This document shows positions 56,801-60,320 of a stretch of 64,000 nucleotides of DNA, in pieces; positions within the stretch are counted from its first letter, which is position 1; the number at the start of each line of letters is the position of its first letter. The translations under genes were made by a program, and so were the position numbers. Below the pieces are notes generated by a model, which made no database searches, was not told the DNA's origin, and saw only the letters and a program-made list of their open reading frames with translations. This stretch comes from Acanthopleura granulata (taxonomy: Eukaryota; Mollusca; Polyplacophora; Chitonida; Chitonidae). The DNA lies in NCBI GenBank assembly GCA_016165875.1, contig JABBOT010000004.1, positions 2,480,001 to 2,544,000 on the forward strand, written 5' to 3'.

Positions 56801-58462
56801 GGAAGAATGGTCTTGACCACAACACCAGTGCTCCTTCCTCCAATGATTCCAAAGCCCAACCCACTGCCATCATTTATAACATCTATTACTTCAATCTGGG
56901 TCCAGTCTGTGTTTAACTGTAAAATCGAATTAGATACGTATAAAAATATCTTCCACACATTGTCATACACTGTACAAATGAAAAGAAAATTAGTTACACT
57001 GAAATATACATGAATACACATACATATATACACACATACATATACATATGCACACTACAAATATGAACGGTTAAATTAAGTCAATTTCCCCCAAACTGTA
57101 CAATCATACATATTCATGTAAATATATAATGTACTGTGCAATATCTACACATGTATAAATTTAATTGGCATTTTAGTGCAAATCATCAATCACGGCATAC
57201 TAGTAAAATCAAAGCTATGGAGTAGGCCAGAACTAACTAAAGTCACATATCTAGATCAAGCAATGTGCTTGAACATAACAAATACATCTGTTTTTATAAA
57301 AGAACCATTTACAAGGTGGTGGGATAAAAATACAGTTTCATATACATTTATGTACATATACATCATCCAAACTTTAAAACCCTATTATGTTCAGAATTCT
57401 ACTTCTTAATATAACTGAATTATAAACTCCAGCACTAACTACATAAACACACTTTTTAAATGTATTTACAATGTAACGTTCACAATTTGACACAGCAAGA
57501 CTTCCATGGTGCGAAAAGAACATTAAGTCCTTTTATTATGAACATTTTATGTCCTTTTCCACTTCACATAATTCAGACTCAATGTACAGTGTATAAACAA
57601 TACTCAAGCTCTGTGTCCATGTCTCTGGCATCATGTATAATGACGTGTAGTTCACCAGCTTGATCATGTTTCACCAGTGCAACTATGTCAAGAAAGAAGG
57701 AAACTGTAATGTACATGTAGTTCACAGAGCACAGCAAATAGGCATGTCCAGTCCCCATTAGTCCATAGTAAACACTATTCTGCACCACAGTTCAGTTCAG
57801 GAAAATGGATCCATCAGTTCAAAGTGAGCAAAATAAAGTAAATGTCATGAAACATAAACCAGGCCTTCTTACTGGAGGTCTGCCATCACTTTCCCACGCC
57901 TAGCACACTCCTGAAATAAACTCTAGGTGTGCTAAAATACACGCATGAAATGATGGAAAGTCTAGAATCTAGATGCAAAATCACACTCCTGGTACTGTGC
58001 AAGAGGTGTTATAATCACACACCTTCTCAAAATCAAAAAGAAAAGCCTGATAAACACATCATGGACATCTAAAATCATTCACTGTTGTTCACTCACTGAT
58101 TACTATCACAAGTAATTTTCAAGTGCACTTAAAAGAAAATACCTGAAACAAAGAGAATTTTTTTAAGGGGGAGCGGGGAAGAACCCTGCTGATCACATTA
58201 AATATGATCAACGAGTTCTTCCTACCGGCTCAGCCTTGCATATGGGAGATGTCTTTACAGGTTTGCTGTAGTTGTGGGCCCTTAGGGACGGTTCCGAAGA
58301 TGCCAGCGAGACCAAATCCGGGCTGGCAAATGGGTTGTGACGGGCACGAAAAAAATACATGGCAGCCACGAGAGCTCCGCAAAACGCATCGTAGTATGAC
58401 CTGCTCAAGGTATCCATCTCCAAACAGGGTAACAGGAATGTACTATCCAGATCCACTGACAT
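2666..58462 (-). CDS. MPDZ: MUPP1/PATJ-like multi-PDZ scaffold gene, partial, 23 exons joined
   Basis: Seen: 23 minus-strand exons with AG acceptors and GT (once probably GC) donors join in one frame of 1523 codons, all junction phases agreeing. The order is PDZ2 (model residues ~84-168), PDZ3 (~247-340), linker, PDZ4 (~428-519), PDZ5 (~600-694), long linker, PDZ6 (~1075-1159), PDZ7 (~1294-1388), PDZ8 first half (~1468-1523). Known: MUPP1/PATJ proteins are junctional and polarity scaffolds whose PDZ carboxylate loops (GLGF-like) bind C-terminal peptides. Each domain matches its vertebrate MUPP1 counterpart in order, and the MUPP1-type PDZ6 absent from human PATJ is present, so I call it MPDZ-like; in an invertebrate it may be the single pre-duplication MPDZ/PATJ orthologue. 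Both ends are missing: no L27/PDZ1 and no PDZ9-13. The first exon is the least certain part. Confidence 0.95.
2929..3086 (-). mobile_element. SINE fragment, family A
   Basis: Tail with TTTATTTATTTC and GGTGTGTTTTATGCCATACTC, then the grammar shared by all copies (GTGGGAAGAAACC, GTTGCTGGCAGACC). No head. It sits right beside the PDZ8 exon acceptor. Confidence 0.8.
4438..4552 (-). mobile_element. SINE fragment, family A (head side)
   Basis: Covers the middle and the B-box side (TTTGAACTCACAGCGATCGC, GGTGAGAGGCTCCTGGGTCA). The tail is missing. Confidence 0.7.
5321..5957. repeat. 29-bp tandem array
   Basis: About 22 diverged copies of a 29-bp unit of the form ATCATAAGCTAGTGGTCTAC + ACTGAACTG, with a few short insertions (for example CCTGCATG). 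Copies differ from each other by several bases. Intronic. Confidence 0.9.
7370..7930. repeat. 136-bp tandem array, about four copies
   Basis: Landmarks repeat at about 126, 137 and 136 bp: CCAATACTTC at 7449, 7575, 7712 and 7849. Also repeated are TTTACATGTACAAGA, the block around CATTTCCTGAAAAGG, CACTTTTCCAAACAA and AGGTTGGAAAAGA. The unit accounts for the small plus-strand frames here. Confidence 0.85.
8541..8780 (-). pseudogene. Ly6/CD59-like exon or fragment
   Basis: After a good acceptor (..catttttattatag near 8736) the frame reads [16 protein letters not shown] and near its end [14 protein letters not shown] before TAA. LxCYxC after a signal-like hydrophobic stretch, plus CxxxFxxCxT, are Ly6/uPAR-domain features (CD59: LQCYNC..NCSSDFDACLIT). 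The usual end (CCxxDxCN) is missing, there is no in-frame ATG, and the middle is longer than usual. It may be one exon of a nested gene or a decayed fragment. Confidence 0.25.
10644..10722 (-). CDS. MPDZ: exon: PDZ7-PDZ8 linker, acidic second part
   Basis: 26 codons plus 1 nt; acceptor ..tgtattgcag, donor TATG|gtaagtaa. It reads [17 protein letters not shown] then ANIEGEDSY. The acidic end just before PDZ8 resembles the (E/D)EDEFGYSW or EEEDAF motif preceding PDZ8 in MUPP1 and PATJ. The split codon joins as Glu to [10 protein letters not shown] in the next exon. Confidence 0.87.
10723..12643 (-). other. two introns flanking the 11.4-kb linker exon
   Basis: 10723-11398 and 11516-12643 are AT-rich. 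I see no repeat array, inverted element or second coding frame in them beyond short A/T runs. Confidence 0.6.
11399..11515 (-). CDS. MPDZ: exon: PDZ7-PDZ8 linker, first part
   Basis: 39 codons, phase 0-0; acceptor ..tccatttctag, donor CAG|gtaggtg. It reads [20 protein letters not shown] then [19 protein letters not shown]. No motif is recognised. It is called from strong splice sites, an open frame in the phase required on both sides, and position where the family has a variable linker. Confidence 0.85.
12644..12754 (-). CDS. MPDZ: exon: PDZ7 end
   Basis: 37 codons, phase 0-0; acceptor ..ctgttcag, donor TGT|gtgagt. [19 protein letters not shown] then [17 protein letters not shown] matches MUPP1 PDZ7 (VDGMDLRDASHEQAVEAIR..NPVVFMVQS). 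His at alpha-B1 indicates a class I groove. Confidence 0.97.
13859..14016. mobile_element. truncated copy of the TTA MITE
   Basis: Matches the right arm of the 24.6-kb element: GTGTACAAAAAGTTTTGTGA, TGGTGAACCACAT, ending AGTCTTTTCACTCACC. The left arm is absent or too decayed to see. Confidence 0.6.
14118..14245 (-). CDS. MPDZ: exon: PDZ7 middle
   Basis: 128 nt (2 + 42 codons); acceptor ..tgtccatacag, donor GAG|gtatgac. [20 protein letters not shown] then [19 protein letters not shown] and ILE. The [20 protein letters not shown] block is identical or nearly so to vertebrate MUPP1 PDZ7 and is the most conserved stretch in the window. It ends at RILE|VDG. Confidence 0.98.
15097..15464 (-). CDS. 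MPDZ: exon: polyproline linker and PDZ7 start
   Basis: 368 nt (1 + 122 codons + 1); acceptor ..tttcttacag, donor CGTAG|gtaggta. The N-terminal 90 residues are Ser/Pro-rich with two proline runs ([15 protein letters not shown] and [11 protein letters not shown]), resembling SH3, WW or EVH1 ligands. PDZ7 begins [19 protein letters not shown] then ISIVG, matching MUPP1 ([20 protein letters not shown]). The Gly of the loop is split by the intron. Confidence 0.95.
16302..16380 (+). repeat. 80-bp dispersed repeat, copy 1
   Basis: CACTTCACTTATAGCACGGT, AGGCAGATCTGTCTCCCAAC, AACTGCG..GGAGGGGTG. Two other copies lie at 33656-33735 (reverse) and 53888-53955. Confidence 0.7.
17172..17203. repeat. T/G homopolymer stretch
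   Basis: A run of T broken by single G, followed by ten G. Confidence 0.8.
17433..17525 (-). mobile_element. SINE tail fragment, family A
   Basis: TTATTTATTCATTTATTTGA followed by the diverged tail (ATACCTTACTCAAAAATATT) and GTCAGCATTACGGTGGGAG. Confidence 0.7.
22263..22522 (-). mobile_element. SINE, family A, diverged, nearly full length
   Basis: A/T-rich tail, GCACTATGGTGGGAGGAAAT, body, then head remnants (GCTAACCATTCAACCACAGC, GGCCTCT). Much more diverged than the 38.5- and 41.0-kb copies. Confidence 0.75.
22609..22733. repeat. short foldback (palindromic) element
   Basis: GTAGAATACCACAAATACTG..GAGGTGGAAATGAC is mirrored by GATCATTTCCACCTTTCACG..CAATATTTATCATATTCAAC around a centre near 22670. 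Different sequence from the 37.8-kb foldback. Confidence 0.7.
23143..23312 (-). mobile_element. decayed SINE body, family B
   Basis: Body sequence (caagttctgtcc.., tcatattatactggcactgag, ctgagcatcaag) aligns loosely with the body of the 1132-1477 element. Head and tail are lost. Confidence 0.55.
24355..24780. mobile_element. MITE-like element with ~165-bp inverted arms and TTA flanks
   Basis: Left arm starts GGGTGAGTGAAAAGGCCATT, and includes GATGTGGTTCACCAGTGACA; the right arm ends with the reverse complement (..CTTTTCACTCACCC). Both ends are followed outward by TTA in direct orientation, a 3-bp target duplication of the kind made by PIF/Harbinger elements. No transposase. Confidence 0.75.
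24989..25093 (-). CDS. MPDZ: exon: PDZ6 last strand and linker
   Basis: 105 nt (1 + 34 codons + 2); acceptor ..ccacaaacag, donor CCCAA|gtaagttt. The split codon gives Ser, so the junction reads STDI-SITYV, exactly the family strand (GPDIKITYVPAE). After [14 protein letters not shown] comes a Ser/Thr-rich linker. The next exon found lies 9.5 kb downstream and its phase fits (AA|T, Asn). Confidence 0.92.
25937..26138 (-). CDS. MPDZ: exon: PDZ6 core
   Basis: 202 nt (2 + 66 codons + 2); acceptor ..cattgttacag, donor TTAG|gtgaga. [40 protein letters not shown], then [17 protein letters not shown] and STDI. The NAQARA(I/M)LRR helix and the GG(A)xSxDG turn are those of MUPP1 PDZ6. Human PATJ, as I recall its sequence, lacks this domain, so its presence favours an MPDZ-type domain set. 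Confidence 0.96.
26178..26333 (-). mobile_element. SINE fragment, family A
   Basis: TTTATTTCATTGGTGTTTTA tail, GGTCAGCATTATGGTAGCAA, then GACATTCCCACGTCAGGATG. Head missing. Confidence 0.75.
26560..26632 (-). mobile_element. tRNA-like SINE head
   Basis: Minus strand reads GGCTTGATAGCTCAGTCAGTAGAGCGCTG, cut here for length: the A box is TAGCTCAGTCAGTAGAGC. No clear B box or 3' stem, so it is a head remnant rather than a tRNA gene. Confidence 0.4.
26811..27007 (+). mobile_element. SINE, family A, plus orientation
   Basis: Same body as the other copies but read on the plus strand: CTCACCAATACAGCC.., GTCTGCCAGCAACCTGCTGG, ending AATATTCTTGGGGTACGGTG and AAAACACCAATCAAGG. Confidence 0.75.
27067..27316 (-). 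CDS. MPDZ: exon: Ser-rich linker and PDZ6 start
   Basis: 83 codons plus 1 nt; acceptor ..gtttcattag, donor TTTAG|gtaagtag. The first ~70 residues are Ser/Thr/Pro-rich ([34 protein letters not shown]). The end, [15 protein letters not shown], is the start of PDZ6 and matches MUPP1 PDZ6 (..INIAKGNSSLGMTV). The intron splits the Gly of the carboxylate loop. Confidence 0.93.
28143..28235 (-). CDS. MPDZ: short exon: proline/glutamate linker
   Basis: 31 codons, phase 0-0; acceptor ..gtttataacag, donor CAG|gtcagg. It reads [18 protein letters not shown] then [13 protein letters not shown]. It was recognised by reading between two phase-0 exons: both splice sites are present, the frame is open and the GC content is raised against its intron. 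The Pro-rich/acidic composition continues that of the neighbouring linker exons. It may be alternatively spliced, as skipping keeps the frame. Confidence 0.82.
28236..30964 (-). other. 2.7-kb intron
   Basis: AT-rich. A plus-oriented SINE copy is at about 30700-30886. No other repeat or exon could be supported. Confidence 0.6.
30700..30886 (+). mobile_element. SINE, family A, plus orientation
   Basis: GTTCGAGCCTTGCCC (B-box region), TGGTCGTGGGTTTCCCACAG, ATTCTTGAGTACAACTTAAA, then AATAAATCAAAG. Confidence 0.7.
30965..31249 (-). CDS. MPDZ: exon: proline-rich linker with SH3-ligand-like motif
   Basis: 95 codons, phase 0-0; acceptor ..cgtcaacag, donor CAG|gtaaatg. It reads [18 protein letters not shown], then [17 protein letters not shown], and near its end [15 protein letters not shown]. 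The PPPVPPKPK string is a textbook proline-rich SH3-binding-type sequence. It belongs to the linker between PDZ5 and PDZ6. Function is inferred only from composition. Confidence 0.88.
32953..33592. mobile_element. 640-bp inverted-repeat element (MITE-like) with ~150-bp arms
   Basis: Left arm AGAGTAATGGTTAAGATACA, AAGGGTTAAAGTGTAAAG, GATTTTGGTAATTTGCAATG; right arm is its reverse complement with some changes (CATTGCAAATTACCAAAATC, ACACTTTAACCCTTT, GTATCTTAACCGTTACACTC). No transposase frame inside. Confidence 0.8.
33151..33255. repeat. 32-bp triplicated repeat inside the inverted-repeat element
   Basis: Three copies of the form GCACT(C/T)(A/C)GGCACACACA followed by AAAC..CACT. Confidence 0.7.
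33656..33735 (-). repeat. 80-bp dispersed repeat, copy 2 (reverse)
   Basis: CACCCCTCTGTC..GTTGTTGTTGGGGGACAAAT then CTGCCTACTGTGTTATAAGT, the reverse complement of the other copies. It lies just outside the inverted-repeat element. Confidence 0.7.
35023..35280 (-). mobile_element. SINE, family A, nearly full length
   Basis: Tail TTTATTTATATGATTGGTGT, body with GTGGGAGGAAACCAGGCAGA, B-box side GGACTCGAACTCACAACAAC, then ACTAGCCCC in the head region. Confidence 0.85.
36393..36923 (-). CDS. MPDZ: exon: long PDZ5-PDZ6 linker
   Basis: 177 codons, phase 0-0; acceptor ..ttgtctgttcag and donor GAG|gtatctt. No globular domain is visible. The composition is acidic and Ser/Pro-rich: [58 protein letters not shown] and [14 protein letters not shown]. 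Vertebrate MUPP1 carries a similarly long acidic YSPENDS..-type linker at this place. Several S/T-P sites look like possible phosphorylation points (inference). Confidence 0.93.
37213..37452 (-). CDS. MPDZ: exon: PDZ5
   Basis: 80 codons, phase 0-0; acceptor ..ttctgtttcag, donor GAG|gtgagaac. [19 protein letters not shown], then [19 protein letters not shown], then [18 protein letters not shown] and [13 protein letters not shown]. These match MUPP1 PDZ5 ([38 protein letters not shown]). Leu is at alpha-B1, so ligand class differs from PDZ4 and PDZ7. Decayed look-alikes of the first ~45 nt of this exon lie in the adjacent intron (see findings). Confidence 0.97.
37779..37921. repeat. short foldback (palindromic) element
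   Basis: Left arm TACCAGTGTGTTGCC..CCTAATATTTCATTGAGAAG, then ATTAATACTTTCACACGC; the right arm is the reverse complement (AAGTATTAATCTTATCGACG, AAATATCAGGC..AACACGCTGGTA). The arms meet at the centre near 37850, making an almost perfect hairpin. Confidence 0.8.
38521..38772 (-). mobile_element. SINE, family A, well preserved
   Basis: Tail GATTGGTGTTTTACGCCATA, GTATTATGGTGGGAGAAAAC, CTGGACTTGAACTCACAGCG (B box on the minus strand) and GCGCTAACCGAGCCACAGAG (A box). One of the least decayed copies. Confidence 0.9.
38997..39386 (-). CDS. MPDZ: exon: PDZ4 end, linker, PDZ5 start
   Basis: 130 codons, phase 0-0; acceptor ..tacccaccag, donor CAG|gtaagac. [19 protein letters not shown] then [13 protein letters not shown] finishes PDZ4, with His at alpha-B1 suggesting class I (S/T-X-hydrophobic) ligands. 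A roughly 80-residue Ser-rich linker follows ([20 protein letters not shown]). PDZ5 then starts as [19 protein letters not shown], loop [10 protein letters not shown]. The LAMW..[18 protein letters not shown] block is highly diagnostic of MUPP1/PATJ. Confidence 0.97.
39541..39696 (+). mobile_element. short tRNA-derived SINE, plus orientation
   Basis: Starts GTTAGCTGAACCTGCAG, has a B-box-like GATCGAATCTAGATC, then jumps quickly to the tail AAGTGAAATATTCTTGAGTA and AAAACACCAATCATATAAAT. The usual long body is missing, so it is a deleted copy or a shorter subfamily. Confidence 0.65.
40744..40917 (-). CDS. MPDZ: exon: PDZ4 N-terminal part
   Basis: 58 codons, phase 0-0, acceptor ..gcttcttag and donor GAG|gtaatgg. 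[19 protein letters not shown] is followed by [19 protein letters not shown] and [20 protein letters not shown]. This resembles the MUPP1 PDZ4 block (loop GLGISLE, HHYIRS, LPEGPVG, SGDELLE). The exon ends at DELLE|VNG, the recurring PDZ intron position. Confidence 0.97.
40990..41236 (-). mobile_element. SINE, family A, full length reference copy
   Basis: Minus strand begins GGGGCCTCCGTGGCTCAGTC, with A box TGGCTCAGTCAGTTAGCGC and B box GAGTTCAAGTCC, followed by the body and the tail AGAATATT..GTAAAACACCAATCAAAG read in reverse. Best copy for building a consensus. Confidence 0.92.
41978..42057 (-). CDS. MPDZ: exon: linker leading into PDZ4
   Basis: 80 nt (2 + 26 codons); acceptor ..ctcatttcag, donor ACA|gtaagt. 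It reads [20 protein letters not shown] then KDFEVTV. This matches the family motif just before PDZ4, a helix followed by W(Q/E).I(M/V)G..(Y/F)E(I/V)VVA. The last residues are beta-A of PDZ4, which continues in the next exon as AQLSKF. Confidence 0.92.
43212..43370 (-). CDS. MPDZ: exon: PDZ3-PDZ4 linker
   Basis: 159 nt (2 + 52 codons + 1), acceptor ..gcttgtttcag and donor ATA|gtaagtg. The sequence is low in recognisable motifs: [16 protein letters not shown].. then [19 protein letters not shown] and [10 protein letters not shown]. It sits where vertebrate MUPP1 has an acidic, poorly conserved linker before PDZ4. It is called an exon because both splice sites are strong, the frame is open and both phases fit their neighbours. 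Confidence 0.85.
43567..43708 (-). mobile_element. SINE fragment, family A
   Basis: Tail TTTGATTGGTGTTTCATCCC, CCAGCATTATGGTGGGAAGA and body; head missing. Confidence 0.8.
44008..44470. repeat. 57-bp tandem array, about nine copies
   Basis: Unit of the form GCTTTTCACTAGAATGGTTA + CCTAATTATTATTCATGTGA + ATGGCTACCCC. Starts near 44011, 44061, 44118, 44175, 44232, 44285, 44347, 44405 and 44451. Copies are diverged. Confidence 0.85.
45735..45980 (-). mobile_element. SINE, family A, full length
   Basis: TTTATTTATTTGGTTGGTGT tail, GCATTATAGTGGGAGGAAAT, B box in TGGACTTGAACTCACAGCAA, A box in AGCTAACCAACTGAGCCACG, end GGAGGCCT. Confidence 0.9.
46588..47125. repeat. diverged direct duplication, ~255-bp unit, two copies
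   Basis: Copy 1 (46588-46840) and copy 2 (46849-47125) share in order: GTTTTCTccacCCATAACGCCGAT-type start, AGTGAAAA..ATTTGAG..GGCCTTAATGAACAG, AGTAAGAGTTTACTAT.., GAGCATATAACTTTCATGTC, GTTAAGAAAAATACT.., and GATACTGTTCAGATAG. The first part of each is a degraded SINE tail. Confidence 0.75.
49493..49700 (-). mobile_element. SINE, family A, with internal deletion
   Basis: TTATTTCATTGGTGTTTTGT tail, shortened body, GGACCTGAACTTGCAGCAAC (B box side), ending GGCTACAGAGGCCCCT. Confidence 0.85.
51684..52250 (+). pseudogene. broken plus-strand reading frame inside an intron, unknown protein
   Basis: One frame stays open from about 51684 to TGA at 52011-52013, has a second TGA 12 bases on (52023-52028 region), then is open to 52247. 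It has protein-like composition: [38 protein letters not shown], and later [19 protein letters not shown] good plus-strand donor (CAAA|gtaagt) is near 52207. I do not recognise the protein. A decayed retrocopy or an antisense gene's exons would both fit. Confidence 0.25.
52667..52802 (-). CDS. MPDZ: exon: PDZ3 end
   Basis: 45 codons plus 1 nt; acceptor ..gtcttctcag and donor CATG|gtaggt. [19 protein letters not shown] then [12 protein letters not shown] matches the alpha-B helix and last strand of MUPP1 PDZ3 (VDGTNLQGFTNQQAVEVLR). Asn occupies the alpha-B1 place of the helix. The last residues (KYEQLQQYH) start the PDZ3-PDZ4 linker. A very long intron (about 9.3 kb) follows; the phase still agrees with the next exon found, but an extra phase-1/1 exon in between cannot be excluded. 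Confidence 0.95.
53155..53246 (-). CDS. MPDZ: exon: PDZ3 middle
   Basis: 92 nt: 2 nt finishing the split codon and 30 codons; acceptor ..tccgtttcag and donor GAA|gtgagttt. It reads [20 protein letters not shown] then [10 protein letters not shown], the beta-B/C strands and the DGR turn of the PDZ fold, close to MUPP1 PDZ3 ([16 protein letters not shown]). It ends exactly at QIVE|VDG, an intron position repeated in PDZ4, PDZ7 and PDZ8 of the same gene. Confidence 0.95.
53888..53955 (+). repeat. 80-bp dispersed repeat, copy 3
   Basis: GCTTCACTTATAACACAGTA, GGCAGATCTGTCCCTCAACA, GAGGGAGCGGTG. It ends within 25 bp of the PDZ3 exon donor; the motif ATAACATGCTTCACT occurs again nearby at 53606 and 53636. 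Confidence 0.7.
53976..54102 (-). CDS. MPDZ: exon: PDZ3 start, probable GC donor
   Basis: 42 codons plus 1 nt, acceptor ..catttcag. It reads [21 protein letters not shown] then [10 protein letters not shown]; the loop is QGLGI, as in MUPP1 PDZ3 ([17 protein letters not shown]). The frame meets TAA just after the exon. The best in-frame splice uses AAG|gcgagt, a GC donor with otherwise perfect consensus, giving ..TSE-DELSGIF. A GT donor 6 nt inside (ACGA|gtgaag) is also in phase but matches consensus poorly. Low coordinate is 53976 for GC, 53982 for GT. Confidence 0.93.
54830..55990. repeat. 46-bp minisatellite with a 138-bp higher-order unit
   Basis: Base unit about 46 bp (..GCATTCACATCAGGGATTAC + AGGTCAGGTTAGGTCAGATT). 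Between about 55062 and 55740 three variants (CAGAGACAACAG, CAGGCATTACAG, CAGGGATTACAG) are arranged as a 138-bp unit repeated more than four times, nearly identically. The flanks hold more diverged single units. Since 138 is divisible by 3, a 229-codon plus-strand frame runs through it; it is a by-product. Confidence 0.92.
56087..56419 (-). CDS. MPDZ: exon: PDZ2 C-terminal half and linker
   Basis: 111 codons, phase 0-0, acceptor ..aatttgtacag and strong donor CCA|gtaagt. It begins [18 protein letters not shown] and continues [13 protein letters not shown], the alpha-B helix that lines the ligand groove. Ser stands where class I PDZ domains have His. The strand [10 protein letters not shown] closes PDZ2. 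The rest (about 65 residues) is a linker with [19 protein letters not shown] and a Pro-rich end, with no recognised domain. Confidence 0.96.
56782..56916 (-). CDS. MPDZ: exon: PDZ2 N-terminal half
   Basis: 45 codons, phase 0 at both ends, acceptor ..gattttacag and donor AAT|gtgagtg. Reads [10 protein letters not shown] followed by the carboxylate-binding loop [11 protein letters not shown] and then [15 protein letters not shown]. This is nearly the vertebrate MUPP1 PDZ2 wording (GLGFGIVGGKSTGV), including the long GGVAD turn. It supplies strands A-C of the PDZ fold; the remaining helix is in the next exon. The intron inside GGVAD(N)|DGRL separates the two halves. Confidence 0.96.
57013..57060. 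repeat. CA/TA-rich microsatellite
   Basis: Imperfect ACATACATATACACAC repeats. Confidence 0.7.
57532..57682 (-). other. possible alternative terminal exon with poly(A) signal
   Basis: A strong acceptor (..ttctttcttgacatag) precedes 33 open codons, reading [19 protein letters not shown] then [14 protein letters not shown], followed by TGA at 57581-57579. AATAAA follows 42 nt later (57537-57532). It needs an upstream exon ending with one extra base, which the 58.2-kb exon does not provide. It could end a short isoform starting from upstream exons, end another gene, or be chance. Confidence 0.3.
58226..58462 (-). CDS. MPDZ: candidate 5' exon upstream of PDZ2 (start uncertain)
   Basis: An open frame ends at donor CCG|gtaggaag in phase 0, which fits the PDZ2 exon at 56916. 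It reads [25 protein letters not shown] and then joins LNTDW. Three starts are possible. ATG at 58462 has a weak context. ATG at 58417 has a better one (G at -3 and +4) and would give a short N-terminus containing a hydrophobic stretch [13 protein letters not shown]. Alternatively it is an internal exon with acceptor ..cacttctag at 58484 or ..tttgccag at 58322. The last would leave only the Ser-rich linker and drop the hydrophobic part. I know no family counterpart for the hydrophobic sequence. Coding use of 58226-58322 is the safest part. Confidence 0.5.
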
Positions 58463-60100
58463 CAATGCTTCTTTAAAACACGTTCTAGAAGTGACAAAGT
58501 ATGAGTAGTTGACATTCCAAGGTATATCTACACAGTCAACAATTCACTCATTTTTGTCCAATGTTACTTGCATTTTGGTGGATCAGTAATGTAGCCTATA
58601 ACCTGTATAGAAAATAAACAGTGGCCACTTGGTTTACATCCGGACAAATCCATGAGATCTGGGGCTAAGCTCTTGCAAGTTTGGCCTAATTTCAGTCATG
58701 TAATTTTCTGCAAGGGCAAATGGTATTCAAGAAAAATCAATGGCAGCCTGCTCAGCCTGTCATGCTACTTCAGCGAGTTCCATCGTCTACACTTGCCTTG
58801 CTTCGCCATATTTTACTAGCCACATAATCCAAAGCCAACTGATACTTGCACATTTCAACACAAACTCACCAAGAGGCTCGTTTCTGTTATTTGTTCTTCA
58901 GTAATTAAATCACAAAACGCAGACTCATTTCACGGAGACCTCTAAGCTTTTATGCAGCACAGCTATGGGCTGAATCTGGGATGATTGCAGATCAAACGCA
59001 GAACAATGATTCATGATGCATGACCATCCCAAAATGGCAGCCTCACAACGCAGTTTTAAATCAACAGCAGCCACACATCTCCTCCCTTGATCACTGATAG
59101 GAATCCCAACAACTGTCAATCCAAGTCGGGTTCAATACTTTTCCTGGAAGAAGTCTTGAGGAAAAGCTAGAGACAGCAGCATCTTCCATTACTAGCTGTC
59201 TGTGCTCAGAACACGCTCTCAGACTCTGGCCCAACCACATGTATGCATGTCCATGTTCCTATTGTACAGTAATGCACAAGTGGCTATTCTCTAACCAATA
59301 TGCAAGAGCTGCTGGTAAACTGGATTTCCCCAACTGGATACAGAACACGTATGTTCTGGAATTAAAAACCTTCAATCCCAGGTTGGCATTTCTGGTTCAC
59401 AAGAGCAACCAGCATGAACACTGTGCCAGCTTTCATTCAATCGAAGAAGTATAAATTAGGGTGAGCAGCTGAGGCAGGAATGTGTACTGGCCTAAGCTTG
59501 GGGAAAGCCAGCAACAGCCAATGGCTGACAGGTGTCTCACACGCTACCAGCACCAATCACTAAGACATGTGTAATGAGGGGAATAGAGCCACTATCTCAG
59601 TTTCATTAGCCTCAGTCAATCTCTCCTATACAGCCGAAACTCATGTACTACTGGTAAAAGTCTTCCACTCTTATTAAGTCCTAGCAAGCAGAAACCCAAA
59701 GACTAAATAGGGGAAACAATCTATGTATACAATGCTTTATGATTTTGCAAATGACATCAACATAATGTGATTATTTAATTTTTTTTAAATGGCACCAGTG
59801 TGTTAAAATATGAACTTTATTTATATTGTTATATGGTACACACATGCATGTATTTTGCATATTTTACTTACTTTGGGAACAGGAAATTAATTAAGAAACA
59901 GACATAATAATATGCAAAATGAGATTATTTCACTCAAAACTTTTCCAGCAAGTCCTTTTTAGGAGACTAAAAAACACTCACAGGGAAACAGCCTAACAGA
60001 TTCCTGTTAATGAACAAGAAGACAAGAAGGTTTATTAACTTATTAATTGGTTTATTAACTTATTAACTAACAATCCAGACATTGTAGCACATGATTATTA

Positions 60101-60320
60101 ATTAATTTATTTATTTGATAGGTGTTTTACGTCATGCTCAACAATATTTCTGGTATACAACGGCGGCCAGCATTATAATGGGAGGAAACCAGGTAGAGTC
60201 TGATGGAAACCTACGACCATCCGCAGCTTGCTGGCAGACCTTCCCACATACGGCCAGAGAGGAAGCCAGTATAAGCTGGACTTGAACTTACAGCGACTGC
60301 ATTCATGGGAGGCTTCTGGG
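60101..60320 (-). mobile_element. SINE, family A, head truncated
   Basis: ATTTATTTATTTGATAGGTG tail, CGGCGGCCAGCATTATAATG, CTGGACTTGAACTTACAGCG; ends before the A box. Confidence 0.85.

Larger units (their letters stand above)
56917..58225 (-). other. intron upstream of PDZ2
   Basis: Contains a CA/TA-rich microsatellite (about 57013-57060) and a possible alternative terminal exon with stop and AATAAA (57532-57682). Otherwise AT-rich. Confidence 0.6.
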
